Source: Arenicellales bacterium (GTDB lineage: Bacteria > Pseudomonadota > Gammaproteobacteria > Arenicellales > JAJDZL01). Taken from it: a DNA stretch of 64,000 nucleotides. Made by a program: the position numbers and the translations under genes. Position 1 is the first letter of the stretch. The number at the start of each line of letters is the position of its first letter. Below are positions 20,168 to 29,104 of this stretch, piece by piece. The stretch lies in NCBI GenBank assembly GCA_951813075.1, contig OX638343.1, forward strand, positions 2,229,999 to 2,293,998, read 5' to 3'. Under the pieces are notes generated by a model. It did not search any database and was not told where the DNA came from. It worked only from the letters and a program-made list of their open reading frames with translations.

Positions 20168-21099
20168 AGTGAGTCTGGTTCGTCTGAATTATTTTCCGAC
20201 ACTTCGTCCGCAGCAAGCATAGCCGACAAACAAGAGCGCAGGTCTTCGCGCAGAAGCTCAGAGATCATCAGATCACCAAAACCTTCGGCTACGGCATTCC
20301 TGAAAAGCGTCAGTGCCGAATCACTCATTGATGAACCAAGCCCTGCCTGTTGGATCAGTTCAGCGATGTAGCTTGAGTCTTTCAGCGCGTTCCTCACACT
20401 GAAGACATAGCCACCATAGTCATTTTCATCGACGATTTGTCCGATTATCCTGTTCAACGCGGACGAATTTCCCGAACCCCGACAGATAATCCGATAAAAC
20501 TTCTCCCAGTCAATCCCAAGTGATTCCGCAGCATGGAATGTTTCGATAATAGACCGTACCATGCCCAGAACGAGGTAGTTGCTGATCAATTTCGCACGGC
20601 CACCAGTTCCAACCGGGCCGAAGTGCACAGTCGACGAACAGAAATTTTTTAGAATCGGTTCAATCCTTGCAAAGACTTCGTCATCAGCGCCTACAAAAGT
20701 GCCAAGTTCGCCCGCATCGGCTTGAGATTTTCCACCAGCCAGAGGGGCCTCGGCAAACAAGACCGATTTCTCCATGAGACGGTCCGCCAAGACCAGTGTT
20801 GCAGAGACTGAAGAAGTCCCGGTATCAAGCACCAAATGGCGGTCATTCAGGACAGGCCATATCTCGGTTATGGTGTTGCTCACATCTTCCGAATTAGGCA
20901 GACAGAGAATCACGATATCGCTGACGTCGACCGCATCTGATTTCGATTTGCATAAGCTTGCTCCGGATCGAACCAATCGCTCCACATTGTCTGCGTTTCG
21001 ATGCACTGTTACCAGCACTTGATGACCGCCATTGAGTAGATTCGACGCAATTCCGAATCCCATGGCACCAAGTCCAATCACAGCTATTTGTTCACTCAT
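20161..21099 (-). CDS. NAD(P)-dependent beta-hydroxyacid dehydrogenase (HIBADH family)
   Basis: A 312-residue enzyme of the 3-hydroxyisobutyrate / tartronate semialdehyde / 6-phosphogluconate dehydrogenase superfamily. The Rossmann motif V-I-G-L-G-A-M-G is at residues 6-13, and G-G-R-A-K-L-I-S-N-Y contains the catalytic Lys and conserved Asn. The reverse-strand frame is open to 21222, but ATG 21099 gives the normal N terminus M-S-E-Q-I-A-V-I-G. That start overlaps the end of the upstream secreted-protein gene by eight bases, so the two are translationally coupled. The substrate is not identifiable; linkage to the catabolic block suggests a hydroxy acid intermediate. Confidence 0.85.
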   Translation of the reverse strand: MSEQIAVIGLGAMGFGIASNLLNGGHQVLVTVHRNADNVERLVRSGASLCKSKSDAVDVSDIVILCLPNSEDVSNTITEIWPVLNDRHLVLDTGTSSVSATLVLADRLMEKSVLFAEAPLAGGKSQADAGELGTFVGADDEVFARIEPILKNFCSSTVHFGPVGTGGRAKLISNYLVLGMVRSIIETFHAAESLGIDWEKFYRIICRGSGNSSALNRIIGQIVDENDYGGYVFSVRNALKDSSYIAELIQQAGLGSSMSDSALTLFRNAVAEGFGDLMISELLREDLRSCLSAMLAADEVSENNSDEPDSLQ

Positions 21100-21655
21100 T
21101 ATCGCTTCCCAAACGCTCGTTATTGTCGTTCTGACCGGTTGTGATTCGCGTTTTACCCGGTTTGCCCACCCCACACTGTTCCAGTACGCGTTCGGCTGCT
21201 TGCGCTGCACCGTCAAGTACAAATGTTGCCTCAGCCAGTTCTTTCAGTACTCCTTTGATTATCACAATATAGGAATTCTTCGCATCTTGGACAAATTCTG
21301 TCGCCGTTGAGCCTCGCAAAATTGTGTGCCCGACGTCGGCGTAAACGATCCACGGCTGCTCTTTTGGAGCGTCTGAATTAAATTGATGAGTGAAAGGAAA
21401 GGAACCGGAGTAATACAGTTCATCTGTGTCCCAGACGATGCGAACAAGCAACCTGCCACTCCCCAGTTCATTGGCGTCACAGAAGAATTCCAGGTATGTC
21501 CTATAGTCCAAAGCATATGTTCGGGCAACGGGGATTTGTTCGCTCAGCACCATCCAGTTACCGAATTTTTCCTGACTGTCCTGCGCATGACATACAGCCG
21601 TAATCAGCCATGTGAGTAGAACCTGGCAACCTAAAACTGCGAAATTGTTCCGCAT
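21092..21655 (-). CDS. Hypothetical secreted protein
   Basis: A 187-residue protein not assigned to a family. An N-terminal signal peptide is evident (M-R-N-N, hydrophobic stretch, A-V-C-H-A-Q-D with probable cleavage near residue 25). The mature part starts with Q-E-K-F-G-N-W-M-V, has two cysteines and ends in a hydrophilic tail rich in G, N and D. The opening F-G-x-W and the general size recall periplasmic proteins of the invasion-associated locus B type, but the match is too weak to name. It is coupled to the downstream dehydrogenase gene by an 8-bp overlap. Confidence 0.6.
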   Translation of the reverse strand: MRNNFAVLGCQVLLTWLITAVCHAQDSQEKFGNWMVLSEQIPVARTYALDYRTYLEFFCDANELGSGRLLVRIVWDTDELYYSGSFPFTHQFNSDAPKEQPWIVYADVGHTILRGSTATEFVQDAKNSYIVIIKGVLKELAEATFVLDGAAQAAERVLEQCGVGKPGKTRITTGQNDNNERLGSDNE

Positions 21656-21906
21656 TGTTCAACCTATGGTAGTCAGTGATGTCCGGGTCCAACCTCAATT
21701 CGGAAACCATACTCGCTTTGAATCATGCATTTCCGAATTTTCTCGCTGCAGTTCCTGACCACTCCAATATTATTTTAAGTTTGGCAAAATTCATAATCTT
21801 CAATGAATTGTGCACAAATCTTAATGCGTTGGCACCGAGGAAACCTTGTACAATGAATAATTTACTGTTAAAAATAAACGTTCTAATTCAATCGTAGGGA
21901 GATGCG

Positions 21907-23148
21907 ATGAACGGTTCAATGATAAAAATCGGTGCGTCGGATGGAGGAGAGTTTGAAGCCTACCTGTCGACACCAGCCCAGGGTTCCGGACCGGGTTTGA
22001 TCCTATTGCAGGAGATTTTCGGTGTCAACCAGTATCTTCGGGATATGGCGGACCAGTTTGCGGAAGAAGGATATGTTGTATTGGTACCGGACCTGTTCTG
22101 GCGAATGGAACCAGGAGTTATTCTTGGTTACAGTGATGAAGATTTTGGTAAGGCATTTGGCTTTTACCAGCAGTTTGACGTCGACCAGGGCATCAAGGAC
22201 GTCGGCGACACCGTAGCCGCCCTGAGGTCGATGGAACAGTGCAAGGGGAAAATTGGTGCTCTCGGATACTGCTTGGGCGGCAAACTGGCCTATCTCACAG
22301 CGGCCCGTACTGACGTTGACTGCGCTGTATCCTATTATGGAGTCGCAATCGAAGCGGCTTTGGATGAAGCAGCAAGTATCAGCTGCCCGATGGTGATGCA
22401 TTTTGCGTCAGAAGATCAGTTCGTCCCGCCGGATGCAGTCGATGTCATTCGTAATACTTTTGAAGGACGTCCAGATATCGAAATTTACTATTATCATGGC
22501 GTTAACCACGCATTTGCGACACCAGGGCGTGACAGCTATCACAAACCCTCGACAATGATGGCATATTCACGAAGTCTCGCTCTTTTGCGCAGCATACTGG
22601 GCCCGATCTATGATCTGAGCCAATTGTGGGATAAGCACTGTGAGCACGAATTCGTCAACCGGGACATCCCAGCCACGATGGCAACAATGATTGATCAACC
22701 CTATGTGAACCACATCCCCACCATGACTGGTGGTGTGGGCAGCGAACAGCTTAGCCGATTCTACCAGTACCACTTCGTAAATTCGAATCCGGCCGACACG
22801 AAACTGATTCCGATTTCACGAACCATCGGTGCCGACCGGCTGGTCGACGAGATGTTGTTTTGCTTCACCCATGATTGTGAGATTGACTGGATGTTGCCGG
22901 GTCTTGCGCCAACCGGCAAATACGTTGAGATCCCACTGGTGGCAATCGTTAATTTTCGCGGGGAAAAGCTGTGCCACGAGCACATCTATTGGGATCAGGC
23001 ATCGGTTCTGGTGCAGATTGGCGTCCTGGATTCTGATGGTTTACCAGTAGCAGGTCAGGAAACCGCTAAAAAGCTAGTTGACGAAACTTTGCCATCCAAT
23101 GCGCTCATGGCAAATTGGGCGACCAGCGAAGGCAAACCGATTACCTGA
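21907..23148 (+). CDS. Dienelactone hydrolase fused to a SnoaL-like domain
   Basis: A 413-residue two-domain protein. Residues 1-230 are a dienelactone-hydrolase-type alpha/beta hydrolase: Glu36 in L-L-Q-E-I-F-G, nucleophile Cys122 in G-Y-C-L-G-G, the acid near A-S-E-D-Q-F (about 171) and the base in G-V-N-H-A-F. Residues 240-413 form an NTF2/SnoaL-like domain (W-D-K-H-C-E-H-E-F, P-Y-V-N-H-I-P-T-M-T-G-G, H-E-H-I-Y-W-D-Q-A). Single-domain DLHs open cyclic enol-lactones; the second domain may bind the ring substrate. GGGAG precedes ATG by five bases. The importer genes follow directly, suggesting a role in degrading the imported compound. Confidence 0.85.
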   Translation: MNGSMIKIGASDGGEFEAYLSTPAQGSGPGLILLQEIFGVNQYLRDMADQFAEEGYVVLVPDLFWRMEPGVILGYSDEDFGKAFGFYQQFDVDQGIKDVGDTVAALRSMEQCKGKIGALGYCLGGKLAYLTAARTDVDCAVSYYGVAIEAALDEAASISCPMVMHFASEDQFVPPDAVDVIRNTFEGRPDIEIYYYHGVNHAFATPGRDSYHKPSTMMAYSRSLALLRSILGPIYDLSQLWDKHCEHEFVNRDIPATMATMIDQPYVNHIPTMTGGVGSEQLSRFYQYHFVNSNPADTKLIPISRTIGADRLVDEMLFCFTHDCEIDWMLPGLAPTGKYVEIPLVAIVNFRGEKLCHEHIYWDQASVLVQIGVLDSDGLPVAGQETAKKLVDETLPSNALMANWATSEGKPIT

Positions 23149-23170
23149 GCATACGCAGGAGAAAATAGAA

Positions 23171-24685
23171 ATGCGATTCAAGTCTCTATCAATAATGTTT
23201 GCATTGTGTATTGCCACAATGGCACATGTGCAGGCAGCAGACGACGATGTGCTGACCATTGCGTACAACGTCAACCTCCCATCATGGGATCCGACAGTCG
23301 GCTTGTCGGCAGTCAATCCGACTATACAGTCCATCTATAAATCCGTATTCGACCAATATGTCGATCAGAATCCTGACTTGAGTTTTAAGCCCGGTCTGCT
23401 GACCGGTTGGGGCTGGAATGAAGATCGGACAAGAATATGGCTGGAAGTCCGCGATGATGCATACTGGCACGATGGCAGCAAAGTCACTCCTCAGGATGTG
23501 GTTTGGTCCCTGGAAAGAGCCGGGCATCCCGATACCGGTAATCCGATCATGTTCGTTTGGAGCAAGGTTGCCAATTTCAGCATCGATGGCAATCGAATCA
23601 CCGGCGATGTTGTCTCGTTTGAGCCAACACTGTTCAAGTGGATGGCGTTTCTTACTGCATACATCCTTCCACAGAAATATTACGAGGAAGTCGGGGCTGA
23701 AGGATTTGAAAGTGCGCCTGTCGGTTCCGGTCCATATATGGTTGACCAGTTTGAACGAAACAGTTTTGTCAGACTGAAACGATTTGACAAGTATTGGGGA
23801 CCTCAACCGGAATTTGAAACCGTCATTTTTAAATTTGTAACTGATGCAAGCAGCCGTGTCGCGGAAATCGAGAGCGGCAGTTCTGATATTACAATTGAAA
23901 TTCCGTACGAGGAGTACGACAGATTGCGAGCCAAGGAAGGACTGGTCGGTCGTAGCACTCCTGTTTCCGACATTGGTATGATTTTCATCAACGATGTTGA
24001 GGTGATGGAGGATGCCAACGTTCGCAAGGCACTCGCACATGCCATTGACAAGAACGCGATCGTCGAGCACCTGCTTCGCGGATATGGAGTCCCGATAGAC
24101 ACCTTGCAGGCGCCACAGTACTCTGCGTTTGACTCTTCGATCAGCGTCGCGTACGATCCTGAGAAGGCCAAAATGCTGTTGGCGGAATCTGGTTATTCTA
24201 CAGACAATCCGGTCCGTTTCAAGATCCAGACCACGCGGGGGTTCAAGCCCAAGGACTACGAAATGATACAGGCTATTGTCGGCATGTGGCGAAAAGTTGG
24301 TGCCGAAGCCGAAATCGAGGTGTACGAAATTGCCAAGCACTTCGAACTTCGTGCGCTTGATACGCTCGCTCCGGCAGCTTTCTACAATTGGGGCAATGCC
24401 ATCGGTGACCCGTCCACATCGACCGGATTTGCCATGTTCGGTCCATCGCCACATTCGACCTGGGATACCGACGATCTGGACGCAATGATCGGCCCGCTTT
24501 GGGGTGAACAGGACGAAGACAAGCGCATCGCCGGCTATCAGGCGGTTGACCGGTACATCGCAGAAAACGCATATGTCATTCCTCTGCTACAGTTCATACA
24601 GCCCATCGTACATCGGGACGGAATTGAAGTGACACCGCATGTGGCAAATTTTATTCTGCCACAGTCGGTCACAAAAACCAATTGA
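23171..24685 (+). CDS. ABC transporter substrate-binding protein, family 5 (peptide/opine type)
   Basis: A 504-residue periplasmic binding protein. ATG 23171 gives a clean signal peptide (M-R-F-K, hydrophobic core, A-H-V-Q-A cleavage near residue 22); the frame extends further upstream, but that would bury the signal. The mature protein has typical family-5 features: S-W-D-P-T-V-G, L-L-T-G-W-G-W-N-E-D, V-T-P-Q-D-V-V-W-S-L-E-R-A and A-L-A-H-A-I-D-K-N-A-I. It captures the substrate for the permeases encoded next. Family 5 binds di- and oligopeptides, opines, nickel and some sugars or betaines, so the ligand cannot be named. A strong hairpin separates it from the first permease gene. Confidence 0.9.
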   Translation: MRFKSLSIMFALCIATMAHVQAADDDVLTIAYNVNLPSWDPTVGLSAVNPTIQSIYKSVFDQYVDQNPDLSFKPGLLTGWGWNEDRTRIWLEVRDDAYWHDGSKVTPQDVVWSLERAGHPDTGNPIMFVWSKVANFSIDGNRITGDVVSFEPTLFKWMAFLTAYILPQKYYEEVGAEGFESAPVGSGPYMVDQFERNSFVRLKRFDKYWGPQPEFETVIFKFVTDASSRVAEIESGSSDITIEIPYEEYDRLRAKEGLVGRSTPVSDIGMIFINDVEVMEDANVRKALAHAIDKNAIVEHLLRGYGVPIDTLQAPQYSAFDSSISVAYDPEKAKMLLAESGYSTDNPVRFKIQTTRGFKPKDYEMIQAIVGMWRKVGAEAEIEVYEIAKHFELRALDTLAPAAFYNWGNAIGDPSTSTGFAMFGPSPHSTWDTDDLDAMIGPLWGEQDEDKRIAGYQAVDRYIAENAYVIPLLQFIQPIVHRDGIEVTPHVANFILPQSVTKTN

Positions 24686-24715
24686 GTGTCACCGGCAATT
24701 TCCAATCTTTAAGTG

Positions 24716-24741
24716 ATCCGCTGCCTGAAAAGGCAGCGGAT
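24716..24741 (+). promoter_or_regulatory. 10-bp perfect stem-loop between binding-protein and permease genes
   Basis: atccgctgcc pairs with ggcagcggat around the loop tgaaaa. There is no T-run. The stem ends six bases before the permease ATG at 24748 and so covers the place where a ribosome binding site should be. It probably stabilises the upstream mRNA and lowers permease translation, a common way to make more binding protein than permease. Confidence 0.7.
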
Positions 24742-24747
24742 TGATTC

Positions 24748-25755
24748 ATGGCCCCGCGCTTTATCCTGCGACGGCTGCTACTGATTTTGCCGACACTGTT
24801 CGGCGTTTCCATCATTGTGTTCGTCCTGCTGCGAGTGATACCAGGCGACCCGATCGTCATGATGATTCCACCGGGTGCCACTCAGGCAGACATTGACAAT
24901 CTGCGACAACTTTACGGACTCGACAAATCAATTCTGGATCAGTACCTGATCTGGTTCGGTGCTGTACTGGATGGTGATTTTGGTATTTCAATCAGCCTAC
25001 GACAGGATGTCGTTGGCTTGATTGTTTCGCGTCTCCCAGCGACCTTGGAACTTGCTTTGTCGGCAATGGTTCTCGCGGTAGTACTTGGGATCACCATGGC
25101 CATCATCGGTACCTATTGGCAGAACCGCTGGCCTGAAGCGGTGATTGATGGTATCAGTGGCTTCAACCAGGCCATTCCGGATTTTCTGTGGGGATTAATT
25201 TTTATCCTGATGCTCGGGGTCTTGTGGCCGATTCTACCAATATCCGGTCGAATCGACCCAAGAACAGGTATGGAATTCACCACACAGTTCTATCTGGCCG
25301 AAAGCCTCCTGCGAGGTGAATTCTCGATATTGGCTGATCTGGTGAGACACATGCTTTTGCCAATGGTTGCACTGGCACTTCCGCTGACTGCTGTCATCAC
25401 GCGAACTCTCAAGGCATCACTGTTCGAGACGATGACACAGGATTACATAATGCTCAGCGAAATAAAAGGGTTCAGTAGATGGCGGATTCTGATCGTTGAG
25501 GCATTGCGAAATGCGCTGATTCCCACAGTGGCGCTGTCCGGTGTCCAGTTCAATTTCCTCGTCGGTGGTACGGTGCTGATCGAGCGGATATTCAGTTATC
25601 CCGGCATCGGAAACATGGCGATCGGTGCTGTCATTGACCGCGATCTTCCACTGATACAGGGATTGATCATCACTTTTGCGATCATATTCATTTTCACAAA
25701 CCTGCTGATTGACCTGAGTTATCGTCTGCTCAATCCGAGAGTTGCCAATGAATGA
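24748..25755 (+). CDS. ABC transporter permease, DppB/OppB type
   Basis: A 335-residue inner-membrane protein with about six transmembrane segments. The N terminus (R-F-I-L-R-R-L-L-L-I-L-P-T-L-F-G-V-S-I-I-V) and the early D-P-I-V-M-M-I-P-P are those of DppB-type permeases. The cytoplasmic coupling loop E-A-L-R-N-A-L-I-P-T-V-A-L-S-G (about residues 250-265) docks with the ATPases. It forms the channel together with the next gene product. The following gene overlaps it by eight bases. Confidence 0.93.
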   Translation: MAPRFILRRLLLILPTLFGVSIIVFVLLRVIPGDPIVMMIPPGATQADIDNLRQLYGLDKSILDQYLIWFGAVLDGDFGISISLRQDVVGLIVSRLPATLELALSAMVLAVVLGITMAIIGTYWQNRWPEAVIDGISGFNQAIPDFLWGLIFILMLGVLWPILPISGRIDPRTGMEFTTQFYLAESLLRGEFSILADLVRHMLLPMVALALPLTAVITRTLKASLFETMTQDYIMLSEIKGFSRWRILIVEALRNALIPTVALSGVQFNFLVGGTVLIERIFSYPGIGNMAIGAVIDRDLPLIQGLIITFAIIFIFTNLLIDLSYRLLNPRVANE

Positions 25756-26608
25756 GTTCGCTCGTAGATTCGGAAGCTTCAGTTCCGGCCATCTACGTGT
25801 CTGGTTAGGAGGCTCTATTGTCCTGCTGCTGATTACAGCCGCAGTGTTCGCACCTTGGATCGCGCCCCACGATCCGCTGGAGCAGGATCTGATCAGTGGT
25901 CTGCTCCCGCCATTCTGGTCATCAGATTACGATTCAACTTATTTGCTTGGCACGGACAGTCTGGGCAGAGATCTTCTGTCAAGACTGATATACGGTGCGA
26001 GAATCGCACTGATCGTCGCCATCGTTGCAGCCACTCTCGCCGCTGTGCTGGGTACGGTTCTGGGTCTGCTGGCTGGTTACTTCGGCGGCCTGTTCGATAC
26101 CACCATCTCCCGTATGGTGGATATTTGGATGTCGTTTCCACCAGTTCTTCTTTCGATCGTCCTGGTTGCTGTGATCGGTACCGGGCTACATTCGGTGATC
26201 ATCGCTATTGTTGTGATCGATTGGACGAGATTTTGTCGCGTCGTTCGCGCGGAAGTTTTGGTGCAACGCGAACAGGATTACATCACCTCGGCAGTCACGA
26301 TCGGACTCGGCCGTTGGACAATTTTGTGGCGGGAAATTCTGCCGAACGTGGTACCGCTCCTGATTACACTGCTGACACTCGAGATGGGTATCGCCATCAT
26401 TGTTGAGGCAATACTCAGTTTCGTCGGCCTGAGTGTATCGTCAGATCAGGCGACATGGGGTGGCCTGATTCAGGAAGGTCGGCAATATGTGCATCAGGCA
26501 TGGTGGGTGATGACGTTGCCGGTTCTTTGCATAATCGCTTCGGTCTTGGCGTTCAATGCGCTGGGCGATGGTTTGAGGTCAATGTTGGACCCCGTGATGC
26601 GAAGATGA
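25748..26608 (+). CDS. ABC transporter permease, DppC/OppC type
   Basis: A 286-residue inner-membrane permease. It has the cytoplasmic N terminus and first membrane span of DppC, then the typical L-L-G-T-D-S-L-G-R-D-L-L-S-R-L-I-Y-G-A-R. The coupling loop is R-E-I-L-P-N-V-V-P-L-L-I-T. ATG 25748 overlaps the previous gene by eight bases; a TTG six bases earlier is possible but less likely. Its stop codon overlaps the next start as ATGA, so the importer genes are translationally coupled. Confidence 0.93.
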   Translation: MNEFARRFGSFSSGHLRVWLGGSIVLLLITAAVFAPWIAPHDPLEQDLISGLLPPFWSSDYDSTYLLGTDSLGRDLLSRLIYGARIALIVAIVAATLAAVLGTVLGLLAGYFGGLFDTTISRMVDIWMSFPPVLLSIVLVAVIGTGLHSVIIAIVVIDWTRFCRVVRAEVLVQREQDYITSAVTIGLGRWTILWREILPNVVPLLITLLTLEMGIAIIVEAILSFVGLSVSSDQATWGGLIQEGRQYVHQAWWVMTLPVLCIIASVLAFNALGDGLRSMLDPVMRR

Positions 26609-27453
26609 ATTCAATATTGAACATCGATGATCTCCATTTGGAAGTGAGGCGGGATCATATTGCAAACCCGGTTCTAAGCGGTGTTGACCTTTCAATCAAA
26701 ATCGGAGAGATTCACGGACTGGTCGGTAACTCTGGTGCTGGCAAGAGCATGCTGGCGAAAGCGATCCTTGGCATTCTGCCCGCGGCAACAAGAATCAGCA
26801 GCGGAGTGATTAATTTTGACGGAAAAGATATCACTCGCCTCGATAGTAAACAACGTCGTCACCTCGCTAGTCGACATATTGCCATGATTCCGCAGGATCC
26901 AATGACTTCGCTTAATCCGGTTCGTCGGGTCGGGAAACAGGTTTGTGATGTATTGCAACTCCACATGGGAATGGACCGGGGAAAGGCGCAACAGGAAACA
27001 CAGAGACTGCTGGACAACGTGCAAATCCGAGAGCCGAAAACAGTAATGCGAATGTATCCGTTCGAACTGTCGGGTGGAATGCGGCAAAGAGTGCTGATTG
27101 CGATCGCGTTCTCATGCAAACCGGAACTGATCATCGCGGATGAACCGACTACTGCTTTAGATGTCACGGTGCAGCGGCAAATTCTTCAGCTCATCAAGCA
27201 ACTCCAGATGAATTCTGCAACTGCGTTACTTTTCATCTCGCACGATCTTGGTGTTGTTGCCAAGATCTGTGATCGCGTCAGCATCATGCAAAGCGGACGT
27301 ATTGTTGAATGTCAAACTGCGGAGTCGCTTTTTGACGAGCCACAGCACGCCTACACCCAGTCACTTTTGGAGACAACTTCGAAATACTATCGATTCGACC
27401 GCGGTACGAACACTCACAGCGAAACACCTGCTGAGCACCAAGATCATGCCTGA
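26605..27453 (+). CDS. ABC transporter ATPase, DppD/OppD type
   Basis: A 282-residue nucleotide-binding subunit. It has Walker A G-N-S-G-A-G-K-S, signature L-S-G-G-M-R-Q-R and Walker B L-I-I-A-D-E-P-T-T-A-L-D, then the H-D-L-G-V-V switch region. It is shorter than usual (about 325) because the C-terminal oligopeptide-family extension, normally with Cys ligands for an Fe-S cluster in OppD-type proteins, is reduced. The start is ATG 26605, overlapping the permease stop by four bases (ATGA). It pairs with the ATPase domain encoded next; its own end overlaps that start by eight bases. Confidence 0.93.
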   Translation: MNSILNIDDLHLEVRRDHIANPVLSGVDLSIKIGEIHGLVGNSGAGKSMLAKAILGILPAATRISSGVINFDGKDITRLDSKQRRHLASRHIAMIPQDPMTSLNPVRRVGKQVCDVLQLHMGMDRGKAQQETQRLLDNVQIREPKTVMRMYPFELSGGMRQRVLIAIAFSCKPELIIADEPTTALDVTVQRQILQLIKQLQMNSATALLFISHDLGVVAKICDRVSIMQSGRIVECQTAESLFDEPQHAYTQSLLETTSKYYRFDRGTNTHSETPAEHQDHA

Positions 27454-29086
27454 GATCACCAATACCGAAGACTCGCTACTTGATATTCACGATTTACGTC
27501 TGAATCTGCGCGATCGCTCGAAAAAGCCACTGTTTGGATTCACCCCGAACGTCGAGATACTCAAGGGCATCAACCTAAACGTAAAAAGAGGCGAGTCTGT
27601 CGGAATTGTCGGTGAATCTGGTAGTGGTAAAACATCGCTCGGGCGTACCATCATGCGACTGTACAAGCCAACAGGAGGTGAAATTCGATTCAAGGGGAAT
27701 GAAATCACCCATCTTTCGCAAAGCGAGCTTCGGCCGATGCGTGCTGAAATGCAGATGATCTTCCAGGACCCCATGTCAGCACTCAATCCCCGACACCGAA
27801 TTTATGTGATACTGACACAGCCACTATGGGCGTTCGGAAAAGTAGACAGTCGGAAAGAATCAGAACGGATTGCTCGGATCTTGCTTGAACGTGTGGGTCT
27901 GCCAACAGCTTTCGTCAATCGCTATCCTCATGAATTGAGTGGTGGAGAACGCCAGCGTATCAATATCGCAAGAGCGGTCGCAGTCCGCCCGGAACTGCTG
28001 GTTGCCGACGAGATAGTCTCAGGTCTGGATGTTTCCGCGAAATCACGTATTTTGGATCTGCTGCAAAGCCTGAAGGACGATCTGGGGTTGGCATTGATCT
28101 TCATCAGTCATGACCTTGCGGTTGTCAATCACATCTGTGATAAAGTGCTCGTAATGCATAATGGCGAGGTAGTTGAAACTGCGAACAGTTATGATTTATT
28201 CCATGCGCCGCGAGCGGACTACACCAAAAGTCTGCTCAGCGCAATACCACTGCCTGTAGTTGAACACGGCTGGTTGCACGACAGTCAGTCCATTCAAAAT
28301 GCCGGCGATTTGTCAAAGAAGGAGGGGAACGAAACAAGTATGGACAGTCAATTCAACATTTCCGGCTGCGTTGCACTGGTTACAGGAGCAAATCGCGGTA
28401 TTGGGCGAGAATTCGTCAATGCTCTGATTCATCGCGGAGCGAAAAAAGTATATGCCTGTGTGCGGTCCACCGATGGCGTGGCTGATCTTGTCACTAATTC
28501 TTCGGGTACAGTCGAAGCGATCGAGCTGGATGTCACCGATCATAAACGGATTGCAGAGGTTGCTCAACAGTGCGGTGACGTGACTTTGCTTATCAACAAT
28601 GCTGGAATCAACCGTCTCAACGCGTTCGTTGCCAGCGATGACATTTCGGCTGCACGAGCGGAAATGGAAACAAACTATTTTGGGACAATGGCGATGTGTC
28701 GGGCGTTTGCTGGCGTACTTGGGCAAAACGGTGGGGGCGCTATTGCGAATATCCTGTCAATTCTGGCGCGTGTGAATCTACCGATGATGGGATCGCTTTG
28801 TGCGTCCAAAGCCGCCGGACTAAGTCTTACGCAGGGGGTTAGAGCTGAAACTGCGAAGCAGGGTACTCTGGTGCTCGCTGTCATGCCAGGTGCAGTGGAC
28901 ACAGATATGAGCCGTGATTTTCCACCTCCGAAAATGCCACCGTCGGAAGTGGCTGAGCAGACACTTGATGCTTTGGAGTCTGGCCTGGAGGAACTCTACC
29001 CGGGTGATATGGCTGATGGTGTCTCGAAAGGTCTTGATGCTGATCCAAAAGCCGTGGAGAAGGACTTTGCCCAATACTTGCCCTGA
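27446..29086 (+). CDS. In-frame fusion: DppF-type ABC ATPase plus short-chain dehydrogenase domain lacking catalytic Tyr
   Basis: One open frame of 546 codons holds two proteins. Residues 1 to about 290 form the second importer ATPase: Walker A G-E-S-G-S-G-K-T at 56-63, signature L-S-G-G-E-R-Q-R at 164-171, and Walker B L-V-A-D-E-I-V-S-G-L-D with Ile in place of the usual Pro. From Met299 it continues as an SDR: T-G-A-N-R-G-I-G, N-N-A-G and the Ser of N-I-L-S. The Y-x-x-x-K motif, however, reads L-C-A-S-K, so the catalytic Tyr is Leu451 while Lys455 stays. There is no stop between the parts. GGAGGGG at 28321 lies 13 bp before ATG 28340, so the SDR may also be made separately by internal initiation. 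Confidence 0.82.
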   Translation: MPEITNTEDSLLDIHDLRLNLRDRSKKPLFGFTPNVEILKGINLNVKRGESVGIVGESGSGKTSLGRTIMRLYKPTGGEIRFKGNEITHLSQSELRPMRAEMQMIFQDPMSALNPRHRIYVILTQPLWAFGKVDSRKESERIARILLERVGLPTAFVNRYPHELSGGERQRINIARAVAVRPELLVADEIVSGLDVSAKSRILDLLQSLKDDLGLALIFISHDLAVVNHICDKVLVMHNGEVVETANSYDLFHAPRADYTKSLLSAIPLPVVEHGWLHDSQSIQNAGDLSKKEGNETSMDSQFNISGCVALVTGANRGIGREFVNALIHRGAKKVYACVRSTDGVADLVTNSSGTVEAIELDVTDHKRIAEVAQQCGDVTLLINNAGINRLNAFVASDDISAARAEMETNYFGTMAMCRAFAGVLGQNGGGAIANILSILARVNLPMMGSLCASKAAGLSLTQGVRAETAKQGTLVLAVMPGAVDTDMSRDFPPPKMPPSEVAEQTLDALESGLEELYPGDMADGVSKGLDADPKAVEKDFAQYLP

Positions 29087-29104
29087 GTTTGAGAAGTTCG
29101 CCTG

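Noticed and set aside
23282..24454. 390-codon reverse frame opposite the binding-protein gene
   Set aside because: Although long, it lies wholly within the family-5 binding-protein gene on the other strand and its product resembles nothing. Long shadow frames are expected where the sense codons avoid the complementary stops.
25855..26406. 183-codon forward frame inside the DppC-type permease gene
   Set aside because: Overlaps the permease in another frame; the product is rich in R, S, C and D and has no membrane segments or motifs.
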